Below are positions 41,927 to 55,555 of a stretch of 64,000 nt of DNA, one piece after another. Numbering within the stretch: the first letter of the stretch is position 1; each line of letters begins with the position of its first letter. The position numbers were made by a program, and so were the translations under genes. The stretch comes from Ancylobacter sp. TS-1 (GTDB lineage Bacteria; Pseudomonadota; Alphaproteobacteria; Rhizobiales; Xanthobacteraceae), in NCBI RefSeq assembly GCF_009223885.1, contig NZ_CP045144.1:930001-994000 (forward strand). The letters are read 5' to 3'. The notes beneath the pieces are model-generated. The model saw nothing but the letters and a program-made list of their open reading frames with translations. It searched no databases and was not told where the DNA came from.

Positions 41927-44332
41927 TCAGAAACGCGTGCCGCCGCTGAAGCGGAAGGCCTGGGTTTCGTCGTACGATTCCTTGGACAGCGCCCAGGCAT
42001 AGTCGAAGCGCAGCGGGCCGAAGGGCGACTGCCAGATCAGACTGACACCGACCGAGGAGCGGATCAGGTCGCTATCGGCGACGCAGACTGCGCCAACTCC
42101 ATTCTGAGATCCCGCCGGGCAGACTATGTTCGGAGCCCCAACGAACTCAGTCGCGCCCTGATAGTCCCAAAGCGAACCGGCATCCGCGAACACCGCGAAC
42201 TTAAGGCCGGCGTCCTTCGGCAGGAAGGTGAGCGGGAACTGAACTTCGGCCGTGGTGCCCCAGTAGAGCGTGCCGCCCAGGGCATCATATTCCGGGTCGA
42301 ACGCATCGCCGGAGGCAAGGTCGCGCGGACCGATGCCGTTCGGGGCGAAGCCGCGAACCAGATCGGGGCCCTTGAAGAAGTTATCGAGAATGCGCAGATC
42401 CTCGCCGCCCCACGAGGCCACGTTGCCGGCCTGGCCGCGCAGCATCAGGACGAAGTCGCCGAAGAGCGGCTTGTAGTAGCGGGCGTCGAAGGTCGTGCGC
42501 ACGAAGTTCACGTCGCCACCGAGGCCGGCGAAGTCCTGCTTCAGTTCGAGCAGATAACCGTTTGTCGGGTCGCGGTTATTGTCGAGCAGGTTGTAGCTCA
42601 GCGTATAGCCGACCGACGAGGTGATGGCCGAAACGCCGTTAATTTCGCGTAGCGCCCAGGACACGTCGTCGGTGAGCTCGTCCTCGAGCGAGATGGTGAT
42701 CTCCTTCTGCGACAGCGTGTAGCGCAGGCCGAGGGTCAACTCGTCGGTGAGCGGCAGGGCGACGCGCAGCGTGCCGCCAGCGGTCTCCGTGTCGTAGGGG
42801 CTGTAGCTCGTGGCACTGGTCGACTTCCAGAACAGGTCGAAGCCTGCCGCGACGCGGTAGTCGAGGAAGTACGGCTCGGTGAAGCTGAAATCCACGCCCT
42901 GAACGTTCTCGCCGAGCTGGCCGGAGAGGCGCACATACTGGCCGCGACCGAGGAAGTTCTTCTCGGAGATCGAGACTTCGCCGATGAAGCCGTCAGCCGA
43001 GGAGTAACCACCCGAGACCGAGAACTCGCCGGTCGGCTGATCCTCAACGGTGACCACCAGGATGATGCGGTCGGGCGCGGTGCCCGGCTCGTTGGTGATC
43101 TTCACTTCCTTGAAGTAGCCGAGGTTGCGCAACCGGCGCTCGGCGCGGTCGACCAGCACGCGGTTATAAGCGTCGCCCTCGGCGAGATCGAACTCGCGGC
43201 GGATGACCCAATCGCGCGTGCGGGTGTTGCCTCGGATATCGATGCGCTCGATGTAGACGCGCGGACCTTCCTCGACGGCGAAGGTCAGCGAGATGGTGCG
43301 GTTCTCGACATTACGGTCGCCGCGCGGACGAACCTGCGCGAAGGCATAACCGCTCTTCGAGACTTCGATGGTGGCGTTCTCGACCGACTTCTCGACCAGC
43401 TCCGCATTGTAGACCTGGCCCGGCGACACGCGCAGCGCGTCACGGATGCGGCCGACATCGACGTCCTTGATGCTGGAGGCGATGTCGACGGTGCCGACGC
43501 GGTACTGCGCACCCTCGTCGATCGAGAAGGTCAGGATGAAGCCGCCGGTCTTGCGGTCGAGATCGGCCGTCACCGACACGATACGGAAATCGGCATAGCC
43601 GTTCTTCAGATAGAAGCGGCGCAGCAGTTCCTGGTCGGTGTTGATGCGGTCGACGTCATAGATGTCGGTGTTCTTGAGCCACGAGAGCCAGTTGGTCTCG
43701 GTCGTGGTGATCTCGTCCTTCAGCTTGTAGACCGAGAAGGCCTTGTTGCCGACGAAACGGATCTCAGACACGCCGAGCTTTTCGCCCTCGGTGATCTCGA
43801 AGACGAGGTCCACGCGACCCTGGCCACGATCGATGGTCTTCGGCACGACCCGCACATCGTAGCGGCCGGCGCGATGATAGACGTCGATGATGCGCTGGGT
43901 GTCGGCCTGGACGGTGGTCTTCGACAGCGGCGCGCGCGCCTTGGACTGCACCTCGAGTGAGAGCTGGTCGTCCTTGACCTTCTTGTTGCCCTCGAAGGCG
44001 ACGCGATTGATCACCTCGTTCTCGACGACGTTCACGACCAGACGGCCACCCCGGCTGCTGATCGTCACGTCGGAAAACAGGCCGGTCGCGTAGAGCGCCT
44101 TCAGCGCCTCGTCGATCTTGGCCGGGGTCAAGGACTGGCCCGGGGCGGTCTGGAAATAGGAGCGGATGGTCTCGGCATCGACGCGGCGGTTGCCCTCGAC
44201 GACGATGGAACTGGCCGACTGCGCGACAGCAACCCCAGAGACGGCAACGGATCCGGCAACACCCGCGACAGCCATCAGCGTAACCACACCGATGACCGAC
44301 GCCATTTTACTCACGAACCGGAAACGAGCCAT
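41927..44332 (-). CDS. bamA: Outer membrane protein assembly factor BamA
   Basis: Central subunit of the BAM complex, inserting beta-barrel proteins in the outer membrane. 801 residues: signal peptide (about 1-38, ending GVAVAQS), five POTRA domains (about 40-440; [54 protein letters not shown]) and a C-terminal Omp85 barrel ending in Phe, the outer-membrane signature. The ATG at 44332 is chosen because the signal peptide follows; upstream in-frame sequence is not signal-like. It sits between rseP and lpxD, the usual order. Confidence 0.97.
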   Translation of the reverse strand: MARFRFVSKMASVIGVVTLMAVAGVAGSVAVSGVAVAQSASSIVVEGNRRVDAETIRSYFQTAPGQSLTPAKIDEALKALYATGLFSDVTISSRGGRLVVNVVENEVINRVAFEGNKKVKDDQLSLEVQSKARAPLSKTTVQADTQRIIDVYHRAGRYDVRVVPKTIDRGQGRVDLVFEITEGEKLGVSEIRFVGNKAFSVYKLKDEITTTETNWLSWLKNTDIYDVDRINTDQELLRRFYLKNGYADFRIVSVTADLDRKTGGFILTFSIDEGAQYRVGTVDIASSIKDVDVGRIRDALRVSPGQVYNAELVEKSVENATIEVSKSGYAFAQVRPRGDRNVENRTISLTFAVEEGPRVYIERIDIRGNTRTRDWVIRREFDLAEGDAYNRVLVDRAERRLRNLGYFKEVKITNEPGTAPDRIILVVTVEDQPTGEFSVSGGYSSADGFIGEVSISEKNFLGRGQYVRLSGQLGENVQGVDFSFTEPYFLDYRVAAGFDLFWKSTSATSYSPYDTETAGGTLRVALPLTDELTLGLRYTLSQKEITISLEDELTDDVSWALREINGVSAITSSVGYTLSYNLLDNNRDPTNGYLLELKQDFAGLGGDVNFVRTTFDARYYKPLFGDFVLMLRGQAGNVASWGGEDLRILDNFFKGPDLVRGFAPNGIGPRDLASGDAFDPEYDALGGTLYWGTTAEVQFPLTFLPKDAGLKFAVFADAGSLWDYQGATEFVGAPNIVCPAGSQNGVGAVCVADSDLIRSSVGVSLIWQSPFGPLRFDYAWALSKESYDETQAFRFSGGTRF

Positions 44333-44520
44333 TTGGTGCGCAACCTTACCGTTGTTCTGGGAAGACCCCGAAGGCGTGCCAATGGACACGCACGCGGAGT
44401 CGATCCTCACCCTGCACTCCGTTTGATACAGACTTTTGAAGAGCCTGCAAACCGAACGGGCCGCACTTAACGCCTTTTCCTGCCGGCGTGGCGCCTCGGC
44501 AACGCCACCCCGATTCAGGA

Positions 44521-45672
44521 TCAAGATTTTGATATATTGAGGATATCGTTCCACGTTGCAAACAACATCAGCATCAAAACGAGCGCCAGACCGATGCGGA
44601 AGCCCACCTCCTGCGCCCGGGCGCTGAGCGGGCGTCCGCGCAGGGCCTCGATGGCATAGAAAAGCAGGTGTCCACCGTCGAGTAGCGGTACCGGAAAGAG
44701 GTTAAGAAGTCCGATCGACACCGACAGAACCGCGGCAAGTTGCAGCAGCGCGGCCACGCCGAAGGTGGCGACCTGGCCGGAAACCTGCGCAATGCGGATC
44801 GGCCCGCCGAGCTGATCGGCGGATTCGCGCCCCGTCACCACGCCGCCGAGATAGTTGAAGGTGCGGTCGACGATGAACCACACCTCGCGAGTCGCCATGC
44901 CGACGGCCTCGACCGGGCCGAATCGCTCGGTGCGCACCTGCCCGCCGCTGGTGTTGCGCGAAATGCCGAGCACGCCGATGCGATGGACATTGCCGAAGGT
45001 GTCAGTCACCTCGCGCAGGTCGGGCGTCGCCTCGACGGTGAGTCGCTGTCCGCCGCGCTCGATTTCCACGGCGAGCTTGCGCTCGGCGTTGACGCTGACG
45101 ACGCGCTGCATGTCGCCGAAGGAACCGATCGGCTCGCCGTCGATCGACAGAATCACGTCGTTGGGCTGGAAGCCGGCGCGCTCGGCCGCGCTGCCCGCCT
45201 GCACCGCGTCCACCTGCGGCGTCGTCACCTGACGGCCGACCGTCATGAACAGGCCGGCGAAAATCACGATCGCCAGAATGAAATTGGCGATGGGACCGGC
45301 CGCGACGATGGCGGCGCGGGCGCCCACCGGCTTGTGGAAGAAGCTCTCGCGCCGGTCGGTCTCGCTCATCTGGTCGAGCGCACCATGGTCGGGCGTGCTG
45401 GCGGCGTTCTCGTCGCCGAGGAACTTCACATAGCCGCCGAGCGGAATCGCCGAGATTCGCCACCGCGTGCCGTGCCGGTCGTTGAAGCCCGCCAGCTCGG
45501 GGCCGAAACCGATCGAGAAGGCCACCACCTTCACGCCGGCGCGGCGCGCGACCCAGAAATGGCCGAGCTCGTGGAAGAAGACGACGATCGTCAGCACGAA
45601 GAGGAACGGCACGACATAGCCGAGCAGCCAGCTCGCAGTGCCGCCCATCGAGGCGAGAAATTCCATCAGCAT
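44521..45672 (-). CDS. rseP: Intramembrane zinc metalloprotease RseP
   Basis: Site-2 protease that cuts anti-sigma factors and leftover signal peptides within the membrane. 383 residues, four membrane helices. Zinc ligands are in HELGH (residues 34-38) and in the C-terminal LFPVPLLDGGHLL. One PDZ domain is visible (about 115-205; VQAGSAAERAGFQPNDVILSIDG). The start at 45672 (ATG) and a second ATG at 45666 are both possible; the latter is better spaced from GGGAA. Confidence 0.96.
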   Translation of the reverse strand: MLMEFLASMGGTASWLLGYVVPFLFVLTIVVFFHELGHFWVARRAGVKVVAFSIGFGPELAGFNDRHGTRWRISAIPLGGYVKFLGDENAASTPDHGALDQMSETDRRESFFHKPVGARAAIVAAGPIANFILAIVIFAGLFMTVGRQVTTPQVDAVQAGSAAERAGFQPNDVILSIDGEPIGSFGDMQRVVSVNAERKLAVEIERGGQRLTVEATPDLREVTDTFGNVHRIGVLGISRNTSGGQVRTERFGPVEAVGMATREVWFIVDRTFNYLGGVVTGRESADQLGGPIRIAQVSGQVATFGVAALLQLAAVLSVSIGLLNLFPVPLLDGGHLLFYAIEALRGRPLSARAQEVGFRIGLALVLMLMLFATWNDILNISKS

Positions 45673-45811
45673 GTTCCCAGACGGCAGCGCCGGTCGGCGC
45701 GACCCATGATGCATAAGCAGGCTTTAAGGCGAACTTGGGCAAAGCCGGCACGATAGCGCAAGGGCGAAGGACCGGGCGAAGAGGTCGCAGCCCCCTGCCC
45801 GTCCGGCGGCA

Positions 45812-46660
45812 TCACCATAGCAGGAGACCGCGCACCGGCGCCTCCGGGTCGCGGACGAGCCCGATCAGCAGCGCCAGCGCGGCGGCGGCGACCAGACCGT
45901 CGAGCCGGTCCATGAAGCCGCCATGGCCGGGAATGAGCGCGCTCGAATCCTTCACGCCGAAATGCCGCTTCATGGAGGATTCGAAAAGGTCGCCCCCCTG
46001 GCTCGCCACGCTGGCCAGCAGCGCCACCGGCGCGGCCAGAAGCGCCGTGTCCACGCCGGCGACATGGAGCGTCGCCATGCCGGCGAGGGTGGCGCAGAAG
46101 GTGCCGCCGACCGCGCCGGACCAGGTCTTGTTCGGGCTGACGCGCGGCCACAGCTTCGGCCCGCCGATCAGCCGCCCGCAGAAATAGGCGGCGATGTCGG
46201 TCGCCCACACCACGGCGAACAGCCAGATCAGGGCGACGAGCCCCAGTTCGGCCTCGTCGCGCAGAATCGCCACCGGAAGCGCCAGCGCACCCGCATAGAG
46301 CACGCCGAGCGGCGACCACAGCCGCCGCTCCCGCCCGCCGCGCGCGATCAACGCCGAGGCGATGGCGCCCAGGACGACGATCGCGATGGCGACAGGGGCG
46401 GGCCGGACCGCCAGCATCGCCAGTGCGAACAACAGCGAGGCGCCCCCGACCGCGAGCAGCAGGGCGTTCGGCTTCGCCGCGACCATGCGTAGCCACTCCC
46501 ACAGCAGAATCAGCGCGGCGGCGGCCACCAGCAGGGTAAAGGGCCAGCCGCCCCATATCACCGCCAGCAGGGCAATGGGCGCCATCACCAGAGCCGAGCA
46601 GAGACGCGGCAGGAAGTCGGCTCCGATCCTCAACAGCTCAGCTTTCGCCCGGAGCGACAC
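45812..46660 (-). CDS. cdsA: Phosphatidate cytidylyltransferase
   Basis: Makes CDP-diacylglycerol from phosphatidate and CTP for all phospholipids. About 282 residues, eight or so membrane helices, with the CdsA signature [20 protein letters not shown] followed by DRLD near the C-terminus. No ATG precedes the first membrane helix; a GTG at 46660, overlapping the uppS end by 23 bp, is the most likely start, with a TTG at 46633 as alternative. Confidence 0.93.
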   Translation of the reverse strand: MSLRAKAELLRIGADFLPRLCSALVMAPIALLAVIWGGWPFTLLVAAAALILLWEWLRMVAAKPNALLLAVGGASLLFALAMLAVRPAPVAIAIVVLGAIASALIARGGRERRLWSPLGVLYAGALALPVAILRDEAELGLVALIWLFAVVWATDIAAYFCGRLIGGPKLWPRVSPNKTWSGAVGGTFCATLAGMATLHVAGVDTALLAAPVALLASVASQGGDLFESSMKRHFGVKDSSALIPGHGGFMDRLDGLVAAAALALLIGLVRDPEAPVRGLLLW

Positions 46661-47423
46661 CGCCGAAGCGACGGTCCCGTCCGCCAAATTCGGCCAGAGC
46701 CCGCTCCAGCCAGGAGCGGTCGAAGTCGGGCCAGTAGACGGGCAGGAACACCAGCTCGGCATAGGCCGCCTGCCAGAGCAGGAAATTCGACAGCCGCTGC
46801 TCGCCGCTGGTGCGGATCATCAGGTCGAGCGGGGGCAGCCCGGCCGTGTCGAGCGTCTCGCCGAACCGCTCGGGCGTGATGTCTTCCGGCTTCAGCAGGC
46901 CGGCGGCGACCTGCCGGGCGAGTTCCTGCGCGGCGCGGACGATCTCGTTACGCGAACCGTAGTTGAACGCCACGGTCAGCAGCACGCCGGTATTGTCGCG
47001 GGTGAGCGCCTGCGCCTCGTCGAGCAGGCGCTGCACTTCTGAATCGGTGGGATGCCCCTCTCCGATGATGCGCAGCCGGACATTCTTGGCGTGGAGTTCC
47101 TGAAGGTCGGAGCGGATGAAGCGCTTGAGCAGCCCCATCAGCTCGCCGATTTCCTTCTGCGGGCGCGACCAGTTCTCGCTGGAGAAGCTGTAGAGGGTCA
47201 GCGCCTCAATGCCGAGTTCCTGGGCTGCGGCGACCGTGCGCCGCACCGCCTCGGCGCCGCGCCGATGGCCCTCGAAACGGGGAAGACCGTGGCTCTGCGC
47301 CCAGCGGCCGTTTCCATCCATGATGATCGCGACGTGACGCGGCGCCGGAAGGGGCGATGCCGTCCCCCGCGCTTCGGTCTTTATGGCGGCACCGGCTGGC
47401 ACGCCAAGCCTCGCAATGTTCAC
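46638..47423 (-). CDS. uppS: Undecaprenyl diphosphate synthase
   Basis: cis-Prenyltransferase that makes the C55 lipid carrier for peptidoglycan and polysaccharides. 261 residues: [14 protein letters not shown] (catalytic Asp), [11 protein letters not shown], and the C-terminal [15 protein letters not shown]. The GTG at 47423 follows an AAGGGGGG ribosome site and is preferred over an in-frame TTG further upstream. It lies between frr and cdsA, the standard order. Confidence 0.96.
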   Translation of the reverse strand: MNIARLGVPAGAAIKTEARGTASPLPAPRHVAIIMDGNGRWAQSHGLPRFEGHRRGAEAVRRTVAAAQELGIEALTLYSFSSENWSRPQKEIGELMGLLKRFIRSDLQELHAKNVRLRIIGEGHPTDSEVQRLLDEAQALTRDNTGVLLTVAFNYGSRNEIVRAAQELARQVAAGLLKPEDITPERFGETLDTAGLPPLDLMIRTSGEQRLSNFLLWQAAYAELVFLPVYWPDFDRSWLERALAEFGGRDRRFGGVAPGES

Positions 47424-47448
47424 GGAGCCCCCCTTCGGCGCCCGAACG

Positions 47449-48012
47449 TCAGACCGCAAGGATTTCCTTTTCCTTGCTGGACAGCACCTGATCGATTTCC
47501 GAGATCGACTGGTCCGTCGCCTTCTGCACCTGATCGGCGAGGCGATCCAGATCGTCGGAGCTCATCTCCCCATCCTTCTCCGCCTTCTTGAGCGAATCGA
47601 GGCCGTCGCGACGGACATGGCGCACGGAGACGCGCGCCGCTTCCGCATATTTGTGGGCAACCTTGACCAATTCCTGGCGGCGGTCCTGCGTCAGCTCGGG
47701 AATCCGCACGCGCAGCACCTGCCCCTCGGTCTGCGGGTTGAGGCCGAGATTGGAGTCGCGGATCGCCTTCTCGACGGCCGAGACCATGCCGCGGTCCCAG
47801 ACCTGCACCGACAGAAGGCGCGGCTCCGGCACGTTGACCGACGCCACCTGGTTCAGCGGCATGTGGCTGCCATAGGCGTCGACCTGGATCGGCTCCAGCA
47901 GGCTCGCCGAGGCGCGCCCGGTGCGCAGCCCCGAAAGCTCCTGCTTGAGGACGGCGATGGCGCCCTGCATGCGGCGCTTGAGATCGGAAATGTCGATCGG
48001 ACCAGAACTCAT
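47449..48012 (-). CDS. frr: Ribosome recycling factor
   Basis: With EF-G splits the post-termination ribosome. 187 residues, long three-helix bundle plus a beta domain: [37 protein letters not shown], and [21 protein letters not shown] near the start of the C-terminal helix. 25 bp upstream of uppS and 116 bp downstream of pyrH. Confidence 0.98.
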   Translation of the reverse strand: MSSGPIDISDLKRRMQGAIAVLKQELSGLRTGRASASLLEPIQVDAYGSHMPLNQVASVNVPEPRLLSVQVWDRGMVSAVEKAIRDSNLGLNPQTEGQVLRVRIPELTQDRRQELVKVAHKYAEAARVSVRHVRRDGLDSLKKAEKDGEMSSDDLDRLADQVQKATDQSISEIDQVLSSKEKEILAV

Positions 48013-48128
48013 GACGAACCTCGTTCAACTATGTGCCCGGCGCGAGGCCGAAAGCCGCCCGTTGCCGGGCTTATCCAACCTAACGGCAGCCGTGGCAAGC
48101 GCCCTGCCGGACGCCCGCCGCCGGAACG

Positions 48129-48863
48129 CTACGGGGCGACCGTGGTCGCCCGTCCCTCGCCGCGAATGGCCGAGGCGATTGCCCCCGCCTCGCGGATCGA
48201 GAACACGATGATCGGCAGCTTTGCCTCACGCGCAAGAGCGAAGGCGGCGGCGTCCATCACCTTGAGGTCCTTCGCCAGTGCCTCGTCATGCGTCAGGCGC
48301 TCATAGCGCCGCGCAGTCGGGTCGAGCTTGGGATCGGCGGTATAGACGCCGTCGACATTGGTCGCCTTCATCACCGCGTCACATTCCAGCTCGGCGGCGC
48401 GCAGCACGGCGCCGGTGTCGGTGGTGAAATAGGGATTGCCGGTGCCGCCGGCCAGCAGAACGACGCGCCCGCGCGCCAGGTGGCGCGAGGCGGTCTGGCG
48501 GGCATAGGGCTCGCAGATCGTCGGCATCGGAATGGCGGAGAGCGTGCGCGCCGGGCTGCCGGCCTGCTCGACCGCCTTCTCCAGCGCCAGCGCGTTCATC
48601 ACGGTGGCCAGCATGCCCATGTGGTCGGCGGTGGCGCGGTCGAGCCCCTGCCCCGCCACGCTGGCGCCGCGCAGGATGTTGCCGCCGCCCACCACAACGG
48701 CGATCTCCGCGCCGGTGGACTTGGCCTCGACGAGGTCCTGGGCGATGCGCTCGATGGTCGGCCAGTGCAGGCCGAAGGGCTCGGTGCCCATCAATGCCTC
48801 ACCCGAGACCTTCACCAGCACGCGCCCATAGGCGACTTCATTGCGGTCGGGCGCGGTCGGCAT
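48129..48863 (-). CDS. pyrH: Uridylate kinase
   Basis: Phosphorylates UMP to UDP; hexameric amino-acid-kinase-fold enzyme, allosterically controlled by GTP and UTP. 244 residues: [37 protein letters not shown] and [21 protein letters not shown] at 48863 with an AGAGGTG ribosome site replaces a longer in-frame possibility. Order rpsB-tsf-pyrH-frr is conserved across bacteria. Confidence 0.98.
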   Translation of the reverse strand: MPTAPDRNEVAYGRVLVKVSGEALMGTEPFGLHWPTIERIAQDLVEAKSTGAEIAVVVGGGNILRGASVAGQGLDRATADHMGMLATVMNALALEKAVEQAGSPARTLSAIPMPTICEPYARQTASRHLARGRVVLLAGGTGNPYFTTDTGAVLRAAELECDAVMKATNVDGVYTADPKLDPTARRYERLTHDEALAKDLKVMDAAAFALAREAKLPIIVFSIREAGAIASAIRGEGRATTVAP

Positions 48864-48904
48864 GGGGCACCTCTGAACTTGGCGCGATTCGCAATCGCGC
48901 ACAG

Positions 48905-48941
48905 TAAAACACGCCGGGCTGCCCTCGGGCGGCCCGGCGCG
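48905..48941 (-). terminator. Terminator after tsf
   Basis: On the minus strand CGCCGGGC, a 12-nt loop that can itself fold as GCCC-GAG-GGC, then GCCCGGCG and TGTTTTACT. Begins about 25 bp after the tsf stop. Suggests rpsB-tsf is largely separate from pyrH-frr. Confidence 0.7.
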
Positions 48942-48963
48942 GATTTATCAACGCCGGAAAAGG

Positions 48964-49887
48964 TCAGACGCCAGCAGCGGCGGCGACTTCGGCGGCGAAG
49001 TCGCTTTCCTGCTTCTCGACGCCTTCACCCAGGCCGAAGCGCACGAAGGCGACCAGCTTGACCGGCGCGCCGACCTTGCCTTCGCTCTCCTTCACCGCCT
49101 GGGCGACGGTCTTGGAGGGGTCGTGGATGAAGGCCTGCTCGACCAGCGTGACTTCCTTGTAGAAGGTCTTGAGGCCGCTCTCGACGATCTTCTCGACCAC
49201 GTTCTCCGGCTTGCCGGAAGCCTTGGCCTTCTCGGACAGCACGGCACGCTCGCGGGCCACGACGTCCGGCTCAATGCCGGCGGCGTCGAGCGCCTGCGGG
49301 TTGGCGGCAGCCACATGCATGGCGATCTGGCGGCCGAGCGCGGCGAGTTCGTCGGCCTTGCCGGTCGACTCGAGCGCGACCAGCACACCGATCTTGCCGA
49401 GGCCCTCGCCCACCGAGCCGTGCACATAGGAGCCGATGACGCCCGTCGACACTTCCAGCTTCTTGGAGCGGCGCAGGTTCATGTGCTCGCCAATGGTGGC
49501 GACCGCGCTGTTGATCGCGTCGGTCACGGTGGCGCCGGCCGGGTAGGCCGCAGCCTTGACCGCGTCGACGTCGTCCGCGGCGCCCAGAGCCACGGTGGCG
49601 ATGTCGCGCACGAGCTGCTGGAACTGCTCGTTGCGGGCCACGAAGTCGGTCTCGGAGTTCACCTCGACGACGACGCCCTTGCCGCCGCTGACGGCGATGC
49701 CGATCAGGCCCTCGGCGGCGACGCGGCCGGCCTTCTTGGCGGCCTTGGCAAGGCCCTTCTTGCGCAGCCAGTCGACAGCCGCCTCGATGTCGCCGTCGAC
49801 CTCGTTAAGCGCGGCCTTGCAGTCCATCATGCCGGCGCCAGTCTTGTCGCGCAGTTCCTTCACCAGGGCAGCGGTGATGTTGGCCAT
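48964..49887 (-). CDS. tsf: Translation elongation factor Ts
   Basis: Exchanges GDP for GTP on EF-Tu. 307 residues: N-terminal UBA-like domain (about 1-52; [23 protein letters not shown]), core domains with [17 protein letters not shown] and a dimerisation region. ATG at 49887. It lies 120 bp after rpsB, with hairpins between the two genes. Confidence 0.98.
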   Translation of the reverse strand: MANITAALVKELRDKTGAGMMDCKAALNEVDGDIEAAVDWLRKKGLAKAAKKAGRVAAEGLIGIAVSGGKGVVVEVNSETDFVARNEQFQQLVRDIATVALGAADDVDAVKAAAYPAGATVTDAINSAVATIGEHMNLRRSKKLEVSTGVIGSYVHGSVGEGLGKIGVLVALESTGKADELAALGRQIAMHVAAANPQALDAAGIEPDVVARERAVLSEKAKASGKPENVVEKIVESGLKTFYKEVTLVEQAFIHDPSKTVAQAVKESEGKVGAPVKLVAFVRFGLGEGVEKQESDFAAEVAAAAGV

Positions 49888-49927
49888 GTTCGATCCCTCA
49901 AAAGATCCCGTAGTTCATTCGAAGACA

Positions 49928-50001
49928 CGGCCGGCCGGAGGGTTCCGGGCCGGCCGCGCGATGCCATGCTTGGTGTCACATCGTGACACCTTCGCGAAGG
50001 T
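49928..50001. repeat. Cluster of three inverted repeats between rpsB and tsf
   Basis: CGGCCGGCC / GGCCGGCCG (49928-49956), GGTGTCAC / GTGACACC with a 3-nt loop (49972-49990), and the palindrome ACCTTCGCGAAGGT (49988-50001), packed in 74 bp. No U-run follows, so an mRNA processing or attenuation element is more likely than a terminator. Confidence 0.55.
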
Positions 50002-50007
50002 GAGCGA

Positions 50008-51006
50008 TCACTCGACCTCGGCGGTCAGTTCCTTCGCCTGGGCAACCCAGCCGTCGACGCGGCCCGGCAGGCCGACTTCCTCGCCGAGGCGATGCGCGTC
50101 GGCGGCGTTCAGGCCGGCGATCTGCGAATAGTGGAAGATGCCGAGATCGGTCAGCTTCTTCTCAATCGCCGGCGACACGCCGGTGAGCTTCTTCAGGTCG
50201 TCGGCGATGCCGCGCGGACCCGACAGCGGCTCGAGGCTCGTCCACACGGTCTCGGCCGGCAGTTCCTCGACCAGCGGGGCCTCGGAGGCGCCGACGTCGA
50301 TGCCGAGATCGCCCTGGGCGCGGCCGATGCCGTCGATGGCGGCACGGGCGACGAGGTCGCAATAGAGGTTGATGGCGCGGCCGGCGTCGTCATTGCCGGG
50401 AACCGGGAAGGCGATGCCGTCCGGATCGCAATTGGTGTCGAGGATGGCCGCGACCGGAATGCCAAGGCGGCGGGCCTCGGCGACGGCCAGGTCTTCCTTG
50501 TTGGTGTCGATCACGAACAGCAGGTCGGGAATGCCGCCCATGTCGCGAATGCCGCCAAGCGCGCGATCGAGCTTTTCCTTCTCGCGCTGGAGCGTCAGGC
50601 GCTCCTTCTTGGTGTAGCCGACACCCTCGCCGGCCGCGAGCAGCTCTTCGAGCTTCTTCAGGCGGGCGATGGAGTGGGAAATGGTCTTCCAGTTGGTCAG
50701 CATGCCGCCGAGCCAGCGGGAGTTCACATAGTACTGGGCCGAACGCTTGGCGGCATCCGCCACGGCATCGGCCGCCTGACGCTTGGTGCCGACGAAAAGC
50801 ACGCGGCCGCCGCGGGCCACGGTGTCGGACACCGCCTGCAGGGCGCGATGCAGCGCCGGCACGGTCTGGGCCAGGTCGAGAATGTGGATGTTGTTGCGGG
50901 TGCCGAAGATGAACGGGGCCATCTTCGGGTTCCAGCGGTGGGACTGATGCCCGAAGTGCACGCCAGCTTCAAGGAGCTGGCGCATGGAGTAGTCAGGAAG
51001 CGCCAT
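50008..51006 (-). CDS. rpsB: 30S ribosomal protein S2 with C-terminal helix-hairpin-helix extension
   Basis: S2 of the small subunit, with a core of about 225 residues ([52 protein letters not shown]). The total of 332 residues is about 90 longer than E. coli S2. The extra part has an acidic linker (about 228-265) and a domain at about 268-328 beginning [17 protein letters not shown], which resembles the helix-hairpin-helix modules attached to other alphaproteobacterial proteins. ATG at 51006. A good promoter lies 144-172 bp upstream, leaving a leader of about 135 nt. Confidence 0.97.
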   Translation of the reverse strand: MALPDYSMRQLLEAGVHFGHQSHRWNPKMAPFIFGTRNNIHILDLAQTVPALHRALQAVSDTVARGGRVLFVGTKRQAADAVADAAKRSAQYYVNSRWLGGMLTNWKTISHSIARLKKLEELLAAGEGVGYTKKERLTLQREKEKLDRALGGIRDMGGIPDLLFVIDTNKEDLAVAEARRLGIPVAAILDTNCDPDGIAFPVPGNDDAGRAINLYCDLVARAAIDGIGRAQGDLGIDVGASEAPLVEELPAETVWTSLEPLSGPRGIADDLKKLTGVSPAIEKKLTDLGIFHYSQIAGLNAADAHRLGEEVGLPGRVDGWVAQAKELTAEVE

Positions 51007-51149
51007 TGTCGTCTCTCGTCCGGTTGAGCCTCCGCGGACATGGCCGTGCCGAGGGATTTCGGTCACGGCACCGGAGCGGCCGATGGGCGCCTTTCGCATG
51101 GAAACGACAAAGGGAGCCCGGCCGCGAGTCCGCGTGCGGAATGGCGCGG

Positions 51150-51178
51150 CTTATAGGGGAAGCGGCCTTTGGTGACAA
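51150..51178 (-). promoter_or_regulatory. Promoter of rpsB-tsf
   Basis: On the minus strand TTGTCA (51173-51178), 17-nt spacer, TATAAG (51150-51155). The predicted transcript has a leader of about 135 nt before rpsB, space enough for autogenous control by S2, known in principle for this operon. Confidence 0.65.
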
Positions 51179-51213
51179 GCCCGGCCCGAAAACGGCCCGG
51201 CAACGATGGCGGC

Positions 51214-54648
<3,435 letters not shown>

Positions 54649-54751
54649 GTCCGTTCTCCCGCGACTCACACCGGGCCATGGTGGGCACTCGGCGCGGGGG
54701 CGTCCAGACGCGCGGACGACTCCTCCCCGCTGTCCTCAGGCCCCGGAAGCC

Positions 54752-54850
54752 TCAGACGCCGGTGATGACGCCGGCCCAGATGCCGATCATGGCGATGAAC
54801 AGACCGATGGACGCGAGTGCGGCGGCTTCCTGTACGAAGATGCGGATCAT
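54752..54850 (-). CDS. 32-residue membrane peptide under an SOS box, SidA-like candidate
   Basis: Starts MIRIFVQEAAALAS and continues as a single hydrophobic helix rich in Ile, Gly, Ala and one Trp to residue 32. The ATG at 54850 has a near-perfect AAGGGAGGT ribosome site, and a perfect LexA box ends 15 nt upstream. Single-span SOS peptides of about 30 residues are known from Caulobacter: SidA (29 residues) blocks division through FtsW. Size, topology, SOS control and proximity to dnaE are compatible with a SidA relative. The homology is inference and needs alignment. Too short for normal gene callers. Confidence 0.75.
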   Translation of the reverse strand: MIRIFVQEAAALASIGLFIAMIGIWAGVITGV

Positions 54851-54864
54851 GGCGACCTCCCTTG

Positions 54865-54879
54865 GAACATAGAGAGAAC
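54865..54879. promoter_or_regulatory. SOS box GAAC-N7-GAAC before the 32-codon gene
   Basis: Exact alphaproteobacterial LexA site (GTTC-N7-GTTC on the coding strand), 15 nt before the start codon and over the likely -10 region. Same form as the box in the lexA promoter of this window. Confidence 0.85.
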
Positions 54880-55000
54880 ATTACCCCCGCAATCCCCAGA
54901 GTCCAGCAATGTTCTTCTTTCGTTCCGTTTCATGGTTGACGATTCGAAAACGCGCACGACGCGCAGCCGGGACGGGGAATCGCCGGGCGGCAGGCGCGCC

Positions 55001-55456
55001 TCAGGCCAGCCGCGGCGGCCAGACGATGTCGAGCCGCACGACCAGCACGTCGTCTTCCTTCAGCACCACCGCGTCGCAGCGGGCCGCCCGCCCGCCCGTG
55101 GCGGCGTGGAAATGCGGCAGGTCGCGCGTGGGGATCTCGCCGATCCGGGCATTGTCGATCTGGATCAGCATCGCCACCAGCTCGCCTGCGGGCGTGAGCG
55201 AAGGCTGCAATTCGGCCACGCGCTCCTCACCCATCTCGGTAGGGCGGCGCCCGGCGATGCGCGCCAGAGCCGGCTGGTGCGCGTCGGTGCCGGCGATGGC
55301 GTAGTCGAACGAGCCGTCACCCGACAGGGCGGGCGCGGCGCTCTGCGTCGCGACGCGCTGGCCGACCCAGCGCATCAGCACCATCAGCACCACCGCCACG
55401 GCGACGCCGCCCGCAAGCAGCGTCATATGATCGGCCTCGAACAGGTGATCCAGCAT
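55001..55456 (-). CDS. Membrane-anchored hypothetical protein
   Basis: 151 residues, not recognised. One N-terminal membrane helix (about 10-32; MTLLAGGVAVAVVLMVLMRWVG), then a soluble domain with GSFDYAIAGTDAHQPALARIAG and LVAMLIQIDNARIGEIPTRDLPH stretches and a C-terminal beta-like VVLKEDDVLVVRLDIVW. Another in-frame ATG at 55492 would add 12 mostly charged residues and is possible. It lies between lolD and the SOS peptide gene on the same strand. Confidence 0.7.
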   Translation of the reverse strand: MLDHLFEADHMTLLAGGVAVAVVLMVLMRWVGQRVATQSAAPALSGDGSFDYAIAGTDAHQPALARIAGRRPTEMGEERVAELQPSLTPAGELVAMLIQIDNARIGEIPTRDLPHFHAATGGRAARCDAVVLKEDDVLVVRLDIVWPPRLA

Positions 55457-55555
55457 GGCGGTGACTCGCTCGTGACGCGACCGAACCAACATACATGATA
55501 ATACCGCCTGCGAACGTCCCGCGAGGCGACTTGTCCGCCGTGGCGATGCCGGCGC

